Assembly: GCA_965658225.1 (NCBI GenBank)
Contig: CBFHRK010000004.1
Location: 25,442-89,441, forward strand
Reading direction: 5' to 3'
Source: ECT2AJA-044 sp965658225
GTDB taxonomy: Bacteria > Bacteroidota > Bacteroidia > Flavobacteriales > ECT2AJA-044
Length of the DNA stretch: 64,000 nt
The translations under genes were made by a program, and so were the position numbers. The notes under the pieces were generated by a model, which saw only the letters and a list, made by a program, of their open reading frames with translations, was not told the origin of the DNA and made no database searches. Of this stretch, positions 50,024-58,553 are shown piece by piece (position 1 is the first letter of the stretch; each line of letters opens with the position of its first letter).

Positions 50024-51301
50024 GTGAAGAATCGTCAAATACAAATGGTGGTGCTCTTAGGAGCCCTTTCGATTATCGGAATCATCTCCGCTCAAGTTTT
50101 TTGGGTGCAGAAAGCCTATGCTTTTGAGGAGCGCGAATTCAATCAGAAAGTGCGCTCCGCATTAACCATTGTATCCGAAAAGCTCACCGAATACAACGGA
50201 CACGATGCGAATCATGCAAACCCCGTTCAGCAATTGGGTTCCGATTACTTCGTGGTGAATGTTCAAGACTTCATTAACGAGCACGTTCTTGAGTACTACC
50301 TCTCTAAAGAGCTCGACTATCAACATATTGAAATCGAATACGAATACGCCATTTACGATTGCTCATCGGATCAAATGGTTTCCGGGGCTTTAGTAGAAAA
50401 GTCGGCTAAACCCGTAGAGATCGATCCAGCAGATATGCCGAAAGCAAAAGAATACCTCTATTACTTTGGCGTTCGATTCCCAACAAAAAACAAATATTTA
50501 CGCGCTAGCCTAGGCCCTTGGACCTTCACTACCCTGCTCGTTTTTATTGCCACCATTTTCTTCAGTTATTCCATTTTTATCATTCTGCGTCAGAAACGAC
50601 TAAGCGAAATACAGCGCGACTTCATTAATAACATGACGCACGAATTCAAAACGCCTATCAGTACCATCGCGATTTCGAGCCGTGTTTTGAGTGAAGATGA
50701 GATTAAAGATGAACCGGAGCGCTTAAAAAGTTACGCCAATATTATTGCCGACGAAGCGCAACGGTTGAATACACAAGTTGAAAAGGTATTGCAGGTAGCG
50801 CACAGTGAAAAAGATGAGTTGAGCTTGAAAAAAGAATGGCTCGATGTGCATGAAGTACTGGAAACAGCGCTCAACAAACTAAACTTGAAAAGCTACGGTA
50901 CCGATGCCGAAATCATCTCCGAGCTTTCAGCATCCAACCGTTTTATTGAAGCAGACCGCACTCACTTCATCAACGTGGTTTGGAACCTTCTCGATAACGC
51001 AGTCAAATATTCCCGTGAGCAAGTATCTATTTGTGTGCGGACTTCCGACGATGAAAAGCTATTGCGCGTATCCGTTAAAGACACCGGTATCGGAATGGCT
51101 CCGGACCAATTGAGTAAAATCTTTCATAAATTCTACCGAGTTCCAACGGGGAATGTGCACGATGTAAAAGGCTTTGGCCTTGGACTTCACTATGTGAAAA
51201 ACATCGCCGCCGCCCATAAATGGAAGCTCGACTGTACCAGTACCCTAGGGGAAGGAAGTGAATTTACCCTACTCATACCCCATGCTAAATCGAACCTATG
51301 A
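50024..51301 (+). CDS. Sensor histidine kinase (RprX-like)
   Basis: 425-residue membrane kinase beginning with GTG at 50024. Two membrane helices (about 7-26 and 165-185) flank a periplasmic sensor of about 135 residues without a known fold. The dimerisation domain has NNMTHEFKTPIS with His206 as phosphoacceptor. The ATPase has WNLLDNAVKYS, VKDTGIGMAPDQ and KGFGLGLHYVKNI, all intact. The gene overlaps the response regulator by four bases (ATGA). The layout fits RprX of Bacteroides. The signal is unknown. Confidence 0.93.
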   Translation: MKNRQIQMVVLLGALSIIGIISAQVFWVQKAYAFEEREFNQKVRSALTIVSEKLTEYNGHDANHANPVQQLGSDYFVVNVQDFINEHVLEYYLSKELDYQHIEIEYEYAIYDCSSDQMVSGALVEKSAKPVEIDPADMPKAKEYLYYFGVRFPTKNKYLRASLGPWTFTTLLVFIATIFFSYSIFIILRQKRLSEIQRDFINNMTHEFKTPISTIAISSRVLSEDEIKDEPERLKSYANIIADEAQRLNTQVEKVLQVAHSEKDELSLKKEWLDVHEVLETALNKLNLKSYGTDAEIISELSASNRFIEADRTHFINVVWNLLDNAVKYSREQVSICVRTSDDEKLLRVSVKDTGIGMAPDQLSKIFHKFYRVPTGNVHDVKGFGLGLHYVKNIAAAHKWKLDCTSTLGEGSEFTLLIPHAKSNL

Positions 51302-51996
51302 CCTATTCCGGAGCGCACATCTTATATGTTGAAGACGATATCAACCTCAGTTTTGTCACGAAAGACAACCTTGAAAAACACGGATTTCAAGTAACGCATT
51401 GCGACGATGGCCTGGCCGGAGAAGAATGCTTCAAAAAAGGTTCTTTCGATTTGTGTTTACTCGATGTCATGATGCCCAAACGCGATGGATTTGCATTAGC
51501 AGAAATCATTCGTGCCCAAAATGCCGATGTGCCCATCATCTTCTTAACGGCAAAAAGCATGAAAGAGGATCGTTTGGCCGGACTCAGAACGGGGGCCGAC
51601 GATTACCTCACGAAACCCTTCAGTATTGAAGAACTCATTCTAAAAATAGAAGTGTTCTTGCGTCGCAGCAAGTATTCAGAACCGGGTGTAGAAGATCAAA
51701 AACAGTTCACTTTAGGCGCTTTTCAATTCGACTATGAAAAGTACACTTTGACGCACAAAGGAGAGGAACAAAAGCTCACTCAAAAAGAGGCGCAGCTCCT
51801 TCACTACTTCTGTGTAAACCCCAATAAGGTCTTAAAGCGCGATGATATTCTGGTAAAGATTTGGGGCGATGACGATTATTTCCTCGGTCGCTCACTCGAC
51901 GTTTTTATTTCGCGCTTGCGCAAATACCTCCGCCCAGAAACGTCGGTTAAAATCGACAATGTACACGGTGTGGGCTTTGTTTTTAAAGCCGAATAA
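51298..51996 (+). CDS. OmpR-family response regulator (RprY-like)
   Basis: 232 residues: receiver domain with acidic pocket (VEDD), phosphoacceptor Asp56 in LCLLDVMMPKRDG, LTAKS and YLTKPFS, followed by a winged-helix DNA-binding domain (about 135-232: KLTQKEAQLLHYFCVNPNKV, SLDVFISRLRKYL, NVHGVGFVF). Partner of the kinase just upstream. Targets unknown. The stop is seven bases before the convergent CocE gene stop. Confidence 0.95.
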   Translation: MTYSGAHILYVEDDINLSFVTKDNLEKHGFQVTHCDDGLAGEECFKKGSFDLCLLDVMMPKRDGFALAEIIRAQNADVPIIFLTAKSMKEDRLAGLRTGADDYLTKPFSIEELILKIEVFLRRSKYSEPGVEDQKQFTLGAFQFDYEKYTLTHKGEEQKLTQKEAQLLHYFCVNPNKVLKRDDILVKIWGDDDYFLGRSLDVFISRLRKYLRPETSVKIDNVHGVGFVFKAE

Positions 51997-52002
51997 ATCG
52001 AA

Positions 52003-53892
52003 TTAACGCAGATTCACAACAATCCGTGAGGCTTGGTTAGCCCCCGAATACACTTTGTGCTTCGCAGAGACAAAATCCGTTTCCTCGGCTTCAAATATAT
52101 TCTCCACATATTTTTGAGGGTTGCGATCAAATAGCGGGAACCAAGTACTCTGCACTTGAATCATAATCCGGTGTCCTTTTTTAAAGGTGTGGTTTACCGC
52201 TTGCAGCGGGATTTTCACCTCTGTCACTTTATTCGGCACAAAGGGTTCGGGAGCACTGAAACTATTCCTGTACCGACCTCTCAATATTTCAGAACGCACC
52301 ATCATCCAATAATTTTCGAGTTGAACACTGGCGTCTACTTTATCTTCTGCTGAGGTGTCTCCCGGAAATACATCAATCAATTTGACCACCCAATCCGCAT
52401 CCGTTTGATCGGTACTCACGAATATTTCGGCCATCAGATCACCTGTAAGCGTCACTTCCTCGCTCAACACCTCGGTTTGATATACGAGCACATCGGGCCT
52501 GCGACCAGCATGCCGCTGATCCTCCGTCATATACGGCCGCGGAGTAAAACGCCATTCCATTTTTTCTCGATAGGGAACAGGCTTATTCGGGTCACTTATG
52601 AATTCAGAGTAAGACGGACGATCAGAAGGCTCATTCGCAATCGATCCATCGGGGTTCAAATAAAAACTCGTTTTCGTAGTTGTCCCGATCGGCCATTGGT
52701 TTAGGGTATCCCACCGAAGCGCACCTGTATTATACACAAGCGCTTCCGGAGCTTCGAATGTACCCGTATTGTGCAGGTGTTTTCTAAAAAAAGGCGCCTC
52801 AAGTGTTCTTTTGAAGTCTTCACTTAAATTCGATCCAAAGTGTATGTCGCCCACTACTTGGTCTTCTCGGTTGCGCGACCAATCGCCGTGACTCCACGGA
52901 CCCATAACCAAAGTGTTGTTTCCTTTGGGGCCTTTAAGGCCTTCTAGGGTCCGATAAATCTGAAAGGGTCCGTATAGGTCTTCTGCATCGAAGAGTCCTC
53001 CCACGGTCATTACAGCCACGTGGTTGTTCTGCAAATGAGGCAGAATGCTTCTCGACGACCAAAAGGAATCGTAGTTCGGGTGTTCTTTAATCTGTTTCCA
53101 AAAAAAATTCTGGTCGTCCGTATACCCATCGAGGTTTTTCAACGGACCAATATCCAAGAAGAATTGATACGGATCTTTTTGATCGGTATTCATCATTTTA
53201 TCGGAGTACCAACGCTCGGTTACTGGTTCTGTTTGATAGCCAAAAACCGGCGTCACCGCAAAGTAGCCCAGCGTATAAGCTCCTCGGTGGTGGAAATCGT
53301 CGAAATAGAAATCGCTTACAGGAGCTTGTGGGCTCACGGCCTTCACGGCCGGATGAGGTCGGATACTCGCGGCAGCAGCATAAAACCCGGGGTAACTAAT
53401 TCCATAAACGCCTACATTACCATTGTCGTAGGATATCTCCTTAAGTAACCAATCTACGGTATCATAGGTATCGGTGCTTTCATCAATACCTCCCGTTGTG
53501 GTATCCGTTAAAAAAGGCCGCATATTATCGAAATCTCCTTCCGAGGAATAGCGCCCACGTACATCTTGAAAAACGAAAATATACCCATCCTCAAGTAAGT
53601 AGGGGTTGCGAACGCGCTCACCCATTTCTGTCGCGCCGTAAGGCGCACAACTATACGGTGTTCGTTGCATTAATAAGGGGTACGTTCGCGAACTGTCTTT
53701 AGGCAAATACGCACAGGTATAAAGGGAAATACCATCGCGCATGGGAATCATGAACTCCCGCTTAAAATAGTCTTGCTCAAGCATTTCTTTGATCGATAAG
53801 GACACTTCCTCAGACGCTTTTTCTTCCTCATACGGCGTACTACAAGAAGCGATAAATGCCGCGGCACTTAAAAGAATCAATAGCTTTTTCAT
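52003..53892 (-). CDS. CocE/NonD family hydrolase (S15 X-Pro dipeptidyl peptidase-like)
   Basis: 629-residue lipoprotein (lipobox AAFIASC). The alpha/beta hydrolase part starts with REFMIPMRDGISLYTCAYLP and shows the nucleophile elbow VGVYGISYPGFYAAAA (Ser), TVGGLFDAEDLYGPF (likely Asp) and LVMGPWSHGDWSR (His). The C-terminal PepX_C jelly roll (about 440-629: DLMAEIFVSTDQTDADWVVK, HRIMIQVQSTWFP) is complete. Members include cocaine esterase, glutaryl-acylases and alpha-amino-acid ester hydrolases; in Bacteroidota most are exported peptidases or acylases of unknown substrate. Monocistronic. Confidence 0.93.
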   Translation of the reverse strand: MKKLLILLSAAAFIASCSTPYEEEKASEEVSLSIKEMLEQDYFKREFMIPMRDGISLYTCAYLPKDSSRTYPLLMQRTPYSCAPYGATEMGERVRNPYLLEDGYIFVFQDVRGRYSSEGDFDNMRPFLTDTTTGGIDESTDTYDTVDWLLKEISYDNGNVGVYGISYPGFYAAAASIRPHPAVKAVSPQAPVSDFYFDDFHHRGAYTLGYFAVTPVFGYQTEPVTERWYSDKMMNTDQKDPYQFFLDIGPLKNLDGYTDDQNFFWKQIKEHPNYDSFWSSRSILPHLQNNHVAVMTVGGLFDAEDLYGPFQIYRTLEGLKGPKGNNTLVMGPWSHGDWSRNREDQVVGDIHFGSNLSEDFKRTLEAPFFRKHLHNTGTFEAPEALVYNTGALRWDTLNQWPIGTTTKTSFYLNPDGSIANEPSDRPSYSEFISDPNKPVPYREKMEWRFTPRPYMTEDQRHAGRRPDVLVYQTEVLSEEVTLTGDLMAEIFVSTDQTDADWVVKLIDVFPGDTSAEDKVDASVQLENYWMMVRSEILRGRYRNSFSAPEPFVPNKVTEVKIPLQAVNHTFKKGHRIMIQVQSTWFPLFDRNPQKYVENIFEAEETDFVSAKHKVYSGANQASRIVVNLR

Positions 53893-54278
53893 TCCGTTTG
53901 GTTTGGTACAGCGAATTAACGGAAAAATCGAGAAGTAGTTCCCGCTGGTAAAAGGGTTGTGCCTTTAGGTCCCATACGGCCTAGTTAGAGACCTGCTTCG
54001 TTGAAAAAGCCGATAGGAATTAATTGAATTTAATCATCAATGAGAACCTGTTGATTCCGCTTNNNNNNNNNNNNNNNNNNNNNNNNNNNNNNNNNNNNNN
54101 NNNNNNNNNNNNNNNNNNNNNNNNNNNNNNNNNNNNNNNNNNNNNNNNNNNNNNNNNNNNNNACACCGCTTTTGAGTGTCGTGCTGTAAAGTACATGACA
54201 ACAGTCTAATTCTGTCGCTATCGTTCTTGATTAGAACCGGATGGTTAGGTATTCTTGGAGTGGAGAATAGTAATAATC
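53893..54278. other. Intergenic with 100-N gap
   Basis: 170 bases, then N at 54063-54162, then 116 bases. I see no gene in the readable parts, and the sequence on the two sides does not read as one protein. Any gene here would be inside the gap. Confidence 0.6.
54063..54162. other. Assembly gap (100 N)
   Basis: Run of exactly 100 N, the usual placeholder for a gap of unknown size. It lies just upstream of an ORF6N gene and near a tandem repeat, the sort of place where accessory DNA fails to assemble. Confidence 0.95.
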
Positions 54279-54794
54279 ATGAACGACGAACTAAACGTCC
54301 CAGAGGAGATCCTTTTCCGTAAAATTCACTCGATTGGAGGAAGGAACGTTATGTTCGATTTTGATCTGGCCGAGTTATATCAAGTTGAAACGAAAAGGCT
54401 CAATGAGCAAGTCAAAAGAAACAAAGAGCGGTTCCCCTCCGACTTTATGTTTCAGTTGTCAGAAAACCAGTGGAAATACTTGCGGTCGCAAAATGCGACC
54501 GCAACATTCAGTAAGCGACGAACGCTTCCCTATGCTTTTACGGAAGAAGGCGTGGCCATGTTGTCTAGCGTATTAAAAAGTCAGGTCGCCATTGCCGTGC
54601 ATATTCAAATTATACGCGTGTTTACTAAAATGCGTGCGCTTCATTTAACGCACAAGGACCTACTAAAGGAAATCGATCGGCTAAACCAAAAAATGGGTAC
54701 CCAAGACAAAAGGATAGACCTCATCTTTAATTATCTGAAACAGTTCGTCAGTCAAAAAAACAATCCTCGAAAAAGCATTGGTTTTAAACCGTAG
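54279..54794 (+). CDS. ORF6N domain protein
   Basis: 171 residues from the ATG at 54279; the frame opens earlier at a TTG but the family starts here. The ORF6N domain (about 10-110: IHSIGGRNVMFDFDLAELYQ, VETKRLNEQVKRNKERFP, YAFTEEGVAMLSSVL) is a DNA-binding fold related to KilA-N and common in phages and islands. The C-terminal part is a coiled coil (DLLKEIDRLNQKMGTQDKRI). Likely a mobile-element or island gene; function unknown. It is flanked by an assembly gap and a 44-bp tandem repeat. Confidence 0.88.
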   Translation: MNDELNVPEEILFRKIHSIGGRNVMFDFDLAELYQVETKRLNEQVKRNKERFPSDFMFQLSENQWKYLRSQNATATFSKRRTLPYAFTEEGVAMLSSVLKSQVAIAVHIQIIRVFTKMRALHLTHKDLLKEIDRLNQKMGTQDKRIDLIFNYLKQFVSQKNNPRKSIGFKP

Positions 54795-54850
54795 CAGAAT
54801 AAATTTCCGATAACCCGTATTGCGCAGCAAGCTACTACTAGAACTTCTAA
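54795..54850. other. ORF6N 3' flank
   Basis: Short tract leading into the tandem repeat; no terminator recognised. Confidence 0.3.
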
Positions 54851-55060
54851 CTCCGCACCTGCGGGGCCACTGATAACACTTCTGCCACTGCTAGCCCCGC
54901 GCCTGCGGGGCCACTGCTGAAACCTCTGCCACTTCTAGCTCCGCGCCTGCGGAGCCACTGCTGAAACCTCTGCCACTTCTAGCTCCGCACCTGCGGGGCC
55001 ACTTCTAAAACTTCTGCCACTGCTAGCCCCGCGTCAGCGGGGCCACTTATACCACTTCTA
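54851..55060. repeat. 44-bp tandem repeat, five units, each with hairpin
   Basis: Units start at 54851, 54895, 54939, 54983 and 55027, exactly 44 bases apart, each with a C(C/T)CCGC-NNNN-GCGG(G/A)G stem followed by CCACTNCTNAAACCTCTGCC-like text. Stem changes are mostly paired (CCCCGC/GCGGGG, CTCCGC/GCGGAG), so the hairpin is kept. A single unit lies at 3081-3124. It fills the space between ORF6N and the 3' end of hppD, ending at the stop codon. It may be a BIME-like element. Confidence 0.85.
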
Positions 55061-56197
55061 TAGCGTTCCGCGCACTTCTTGCTCTCTTTCAATGGCTTCA
55101 AACAAAGCCTTGAAGTTTCCTTTTCCAAAGCTTTTGGCGCCTTTTCTTTGAATAATTTCAAAGAACAAGGTAGGTCGATCGCTCACCGGCTTCGTAAAAA
55201 TCTGAAGTAAATAGCCCTCGTCATCCCGGTCGATTAAAATTCCCAGGTCGGCCAGCGGTTGCAGATCTTCATCGATTTCACCCACGCGGTCCAAAACCGT
55301 TTCGTAATAACTTGCGGGTACGCGCAGAAACTCCACGCCCCGTTCGGTCAAAGCGGTAACCGTTTCAATAATATTGTCCGTGGCCACAGCAATATGCTGC
55401 ACTCCAGCGCCATTATAAAAATCGAGGTATTCTTCCACCTGCGACTTTTTCTTTCCTTCCGCGGGCTCGTTAATTGGGAATTTAATGCGACCGTTTCCGT
55501 TAGTCATCACCTTACTCATTAAGGCGGTGTACTCGGTAGAAATGTCTTTGTCGTCAAACGAAACCAACTGGGCAAAACCCATCACTTTCGCGTAAAACTC
55601 GACCCAAGTATTCATTTCGTTCCAACCCACATTTCCTACCATATGGTCGATGTACTTCAACCCTGTTTCAGGAGCTACGTAATCGGGTTCCCATTTTTCG
55701 TATCCAGGCAAGAAGATTCCGTTGTATTCGCTGCGCTCCACAAAAATATGAACCGTTTCACCATAGGTATGAATTCCGGAACGCACTACTCTTCCGTTGG
55801 CGTCTTCCGTTACTTCCGGCTCCATAAAAGATTTAGCTCCTCGTTTTACCGTTTCGTTATACGACTTCGTAGCGTCATCTACCCAGAGCGCCACAACCTT
55901 AACGCCATCGCCATGCTTGCTCAGGTGTTCATTAATTGGGCCCCCTTTCATTAATGGAGTAGTAAGAACCAAGCGGATTTTATCCTGAGCGAGCACATAG
56001 CTTGCTCGGTCTTTCAATCCGGTTTCAAGTCCGCCATAAGCCAGCGGCTGAAAGCCAAAAGCGTGCTGGTAATAGTGTGCTGCCTGCTTGGCATTTCCTA
56101 CGTATAGCTCTACGTAATCGGTTCCGTTTAAAGGAAGAAAGTCTTCTGCTTCCGGAAATATTTTTTCGAGTTGTAATGAAGATGCGTCCGTTGACAT
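55058..56197 (-). CDS. hppD: 4-hydroxyphenylpyruvate dioxygenase
   Basis: 379-residue non-haem iron enzyme that turns 4-hydroxyphenylpyruvate into homogentisate. Both VOC-type halves are present: N-terminal VELYVGNAKQAAHYYQHAFG and C-terminal catalytic half with YIDHMVGNVG (His), GAGVQHIAVATDNI (His) and LFFEIIQRKGA (Glu), the iron triad. Length is normal. It is followed by hmgA, 43 bases upstream on the same strand, so transcription runs from trhO through hmgA to hppD. Together the two enzymes break down tyrosine. The end of the gene abuts the tandem repeat. Confidence 0.97.
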   Translation of the reverse strand: MSTDASSLQLEKIFPEAEDFLPLNGTDYVELYVGNAKQAAHYYQHAFGFQPLAYGGLETGLKDRASYVLAQDKIRLVLTTPLMKGGPINEHLSKHGDGVKVVALWVDDATKSYNETVKRGAKSFMEPEVTEDANGRVVRSGIHTYGETVHIFVERSEYNGIFLPGYEKWEPDYVAPETGLKYIDHMVGNVGWNEMNTWVEFYAKVMGFAQLVSFDDKDISTEYTALMSKVMTNGNGRIKFPINEPAEGKKKSQVEEYLDFYNGAGVQHIAVATDNIIETVTALTERGVEFLRVPASYYETVLDRVGEIDEDLQPLADLGILIDRDDEGYLLQIFTKPVSDRPTLFFEIIQRKGAKSFGKGNFKALFEAIEREQEVRGTL

Positions 56198-56240
56198 AAT
56201 TTCAAACTTTTTATTATCAAAAGGCCCTAAAGGCAGTTTC

Positions 56241-57398
56241 TTATTTAATCCAGGAGTTCCAATAGGATCCGTCGTCCAAAGCTAGGGCTTCTTCAGTGAC
56301 CCACAAAGGTTTAAAGGTGTCGACCATAACCGCGAGTTCTTCGGTTTCGGTTTGACCAATACTGCGTTCGTATGCTCCGGGGTGTGGTCCGTGCGGAATG
56401 CCAGCCGGGTGCAAGCTAATGTACCCCTGATCAATATTATTTCTGCTCATGAAGTCACCGTCTACATAATAAAGCACTTCATCGCTATCGATATTGCTGT
56501 GGTTGTAGGGCGCCGGAATAGCTTCCGGATGATAATCGTACAAGCGAGGAACAAAACTACAAACCACAAACGCATCCGACTCAAAGGTTTGGTGCACGGG
56601 TGGCGGTTGGTGCACGCGCCCGGTAATGGGTTCGAAATCGTGGATGCTAAAAGCATACGGGTAATTATACCCATCCCATCCGATTACGTCGAAGGGGTGC
56701 GAAGCATACGTTAGCTCGTGCAAGTGGTTTTGCTTTTTCACCTTTACCACAAACTCGCCTTTTTCGCGGTGTGTTTCTAAGTTCTCAGGTCGGCGGATAT
56801 CGCGTTCACAAAAAGGACTGTGTTCTAATAACTGGCCAAACCAGTTCCTATATCGCTTTGGCGTGTACATGGGACGGTGGCTCTCTACTATAAACAAGCG
56901 GTTGTCCTTCGTGTCGAAGTCGATTTGATAAATCATCCCGCGAGGGATGAGTAAGTAGTCGCCGTACCCGAATTTCAAATTTCCCACCAGCGTTCTCAAT
57001 ACACCGGATCCTTTATGGATAAAAATCATCTCATCGGCATCGGCATTTTTGTAGAAATAAGAACGCAATGATTCTGTGGGTGCCGCAAGCACAATTTGGC
57101 AGTCTTGGTTTACCAATACCGATTTTCGGCTCTCCAAAAAGTCGGCTTCAGGCTTCAACTCAAATCCTTTTAAAAGGCGTGAATGCATATTGTGTTTTTC
57201 AGCCACTTTGGGCGAAACATCAATCGGAGGCTTTATCGATTTAACCATGGTAGGTCGCTCTTCGTGATAAAGCAAGGAACTCATTCCGTCAAAGCCTACG
57301 GTTCCAAATAGCTGCTCGTAGTACAAGCCTCCATCCGGTTTTTTAAAGGTCGTGTGTCGTTTATGCGGAATATTTCCGAGTTGATGGTAAATAGGCAT
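56241..57398 (-). CDS. hmgA: Homogentisate 1,2-dioxygenase
   Basis: 385-residue enzyme that opens the homogentisate ring to maleylacetoacetate. Start MPIYHQLGNIPHKRHTTF is that of the family (QLGxIPxKRHTxF). The metal-site region is visible in PPPVHQTFESDAFVVCSFVP and in ISLHPAGIPHGPHPGAYE. It is shorter than the classic 430-residue enzyme, as is usual in Bacteroidota. The upstream neighbour trhO ends one base before its start, so both share a transcript. The third tyrosine-degradation gene, fumarylacetoacetase, is not in the window. Confidence 0.94.
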   Translation of the reverse strand: MPIYHQLGNIPHKRHTTFKKPDGGLYYEQLFGTVGFDGMSSLLYHEERPTMVKSIKPPIDVSPKVAEKHNMHSRLLKGFELKPEADFLESRKSVLVNQDCQIVLAAPTESLRSYFYKNADADEMIFIHKGSGVLRTLVGNLKFGYGDYLLIPRGMIYQIDFDTKDNRLFIVESHRPMYTPKRYRNWFGQLLEHSPFCERDIRRPENLETHREKGEFVVKVKKQNHLHELTYASHPFDVIGWDGYNYPYAFSIHDFEPITGRVHQPPPVHQTFESDAFVVCSFVPRLYDYHPEAIPAPYNHSNIDSDEVLYYVDGDFMSRNNIDQGYISLHPAGIPHGPHPGAYERSIGQTETEELAVMVDTFKPLWVTEEALALDDGSYWNSWIK

Positions 57399-58451
57399 TT
57401 ATTCTGATTTTGATATCGGTTGATCAAACTTTCGATGCGACGCAAAACGCTTCGTCGATTTCTGACCTTTCCTTATTTCTTTCTGTTTTTCTTCAGGCAA
57501 TGCAGCAATTTCGGAGCAATCATCCGAACAACAGTGATCGTATTCCGCGGCACATTCGTCGCATTGAATGAACAACAAGTTGCACATTTTATTCGCACAA
57601 TTGACCTGATGGTCGCAAGGCTTACCGCATTGATGGCAATTCGAAATGATTTCGTCGGAAATTCGCTCTCCTAATCGCTCGTCGAACACAAAGTTTTTTC
57701 CGTGGTATTTATTCGGCAGTCCTTCAAATTTCAATTGACGTGCGTAGTCAATAATTCCGCCGTGCAATTGATTTACATCTTTGAATCCGTGGTGCTTTAA
57801 AAAAGCGCTGGCTTTTTCACAACGTATTCCGCCAGTACAGTATAGCAATACTTTTTGATCTTCTTTACCCTTTAGCAAGTCTAAAACTTCTGGCAGCTCC
57901 TCTCTAAAGGTTTCCGCCTCCGGCGTGATGGCGCCTTCGAAATGCCCAATTTCACTTTCGTAGTGATTGCGCATATCTACGACCACTGTATTTTCAGTAC
58001 TCAAGGCTTCATTCCATTGCTTGGCCGTGAGGTGGTTTCCCACGTCGGTAACGTCGTATTCGTCGTCGGGCAATCCATCGGCTACGATGCGATTCCGAAC
58101 CTTAATAATCAGCTTTAAAAAGCTTCTTCCGTCGTCTTCTACCGCTATTTTAAAAGGAATATTCTCGAATTCTGGAACACTGTGAAGCTCTTCTACAAAA
58201 GCTTCCCATTCGTGCTCTGGAACATTCATTTGTGCGTTAATTCCTTCGCGAGCGATATAAATACGACCGAGGCAATTGCGCGCATCCCATTTGCGATACA
58301 GCTCGTCGCGCATTTCTTGCGGTTCATTTATAATAACGTACCGATAAAACGAAACGGTCACTCGCTTGAAGTCCTCCGCATCTAGCTTGGCTTGAAGCTG
58401 CTCGGGACTCAGTTTATTGAATAATCCTTTTTTTCCTTGGTTGGGATCCAT
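57399..58451 (-). CDS. trhO: tRNA uridine(34) hydroxylase (TrhO, rhodanese family)
   Basis: 350 residues. TrhO inserts oxygen at uridine 34 of tRNAs to make 5-hydroxyuridine. An N-terminal acylphosphatase-like domain (about 30-120: FYRYVIINEPQEMRDELYR, IYIAREGINAQMNVPEHE) precedes a rhodanese domain (about 135-240) with the active cysteine in KVLLYCTGGIRCEKASAFL. A cysteine-rich zinc-binding C-terminal domain follows (CHQCGKPCDHQVNCANKMCN, CDECAAEYDHCC). First gene of the unit trhO-hmgA-hppD. The link to tyrosine breakdown may simply be proximity. Confidence 0.94.
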   Translation of the reverse strand: MDPNQGKKGLFNKLSPEQLQAKLDAEDFKRVTVSFYRYVIINEPQEMRDELYRKWDARNCLGRIYIAREGINAQMNVPEHEWEAFVEELHSVPEFENIPFKIAVEDDGRSFLKLIIKVRNRIVADGLPDDEYDVTDVGNHLTAKQWNEALSTENTVVVDMRNHYESEIGHFEGAITPEAETFREELPEVLDLLKGKEDQKVLLYCTGGIRCEKASAFLKHHGFKDVNQLHGGIIDYARQLKFEGLPNKYHGKNFVFDERLGERISDEIISNCHQCGKPCDHQVNCANKMCNLLFIQCDECAAEYDHCCSDDCSEIAALPEEKQKEIRKGQKSTKRFASHRKFDQPISKSE

Positions 58452-58553
58452 CTCTTGAAACTTTCTTCTCTGATTGCAAAAATACGGAAATCGATTCGGG
58501 CTATGAACTGACAGATATCATATATCTTAGCGTTCAACTACACAAAAGCACCT

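Noticed and set aside
54851..55060. CRISPR array
   Set aside because: All 44 bases repeat; no variable spacers and no cas genes.
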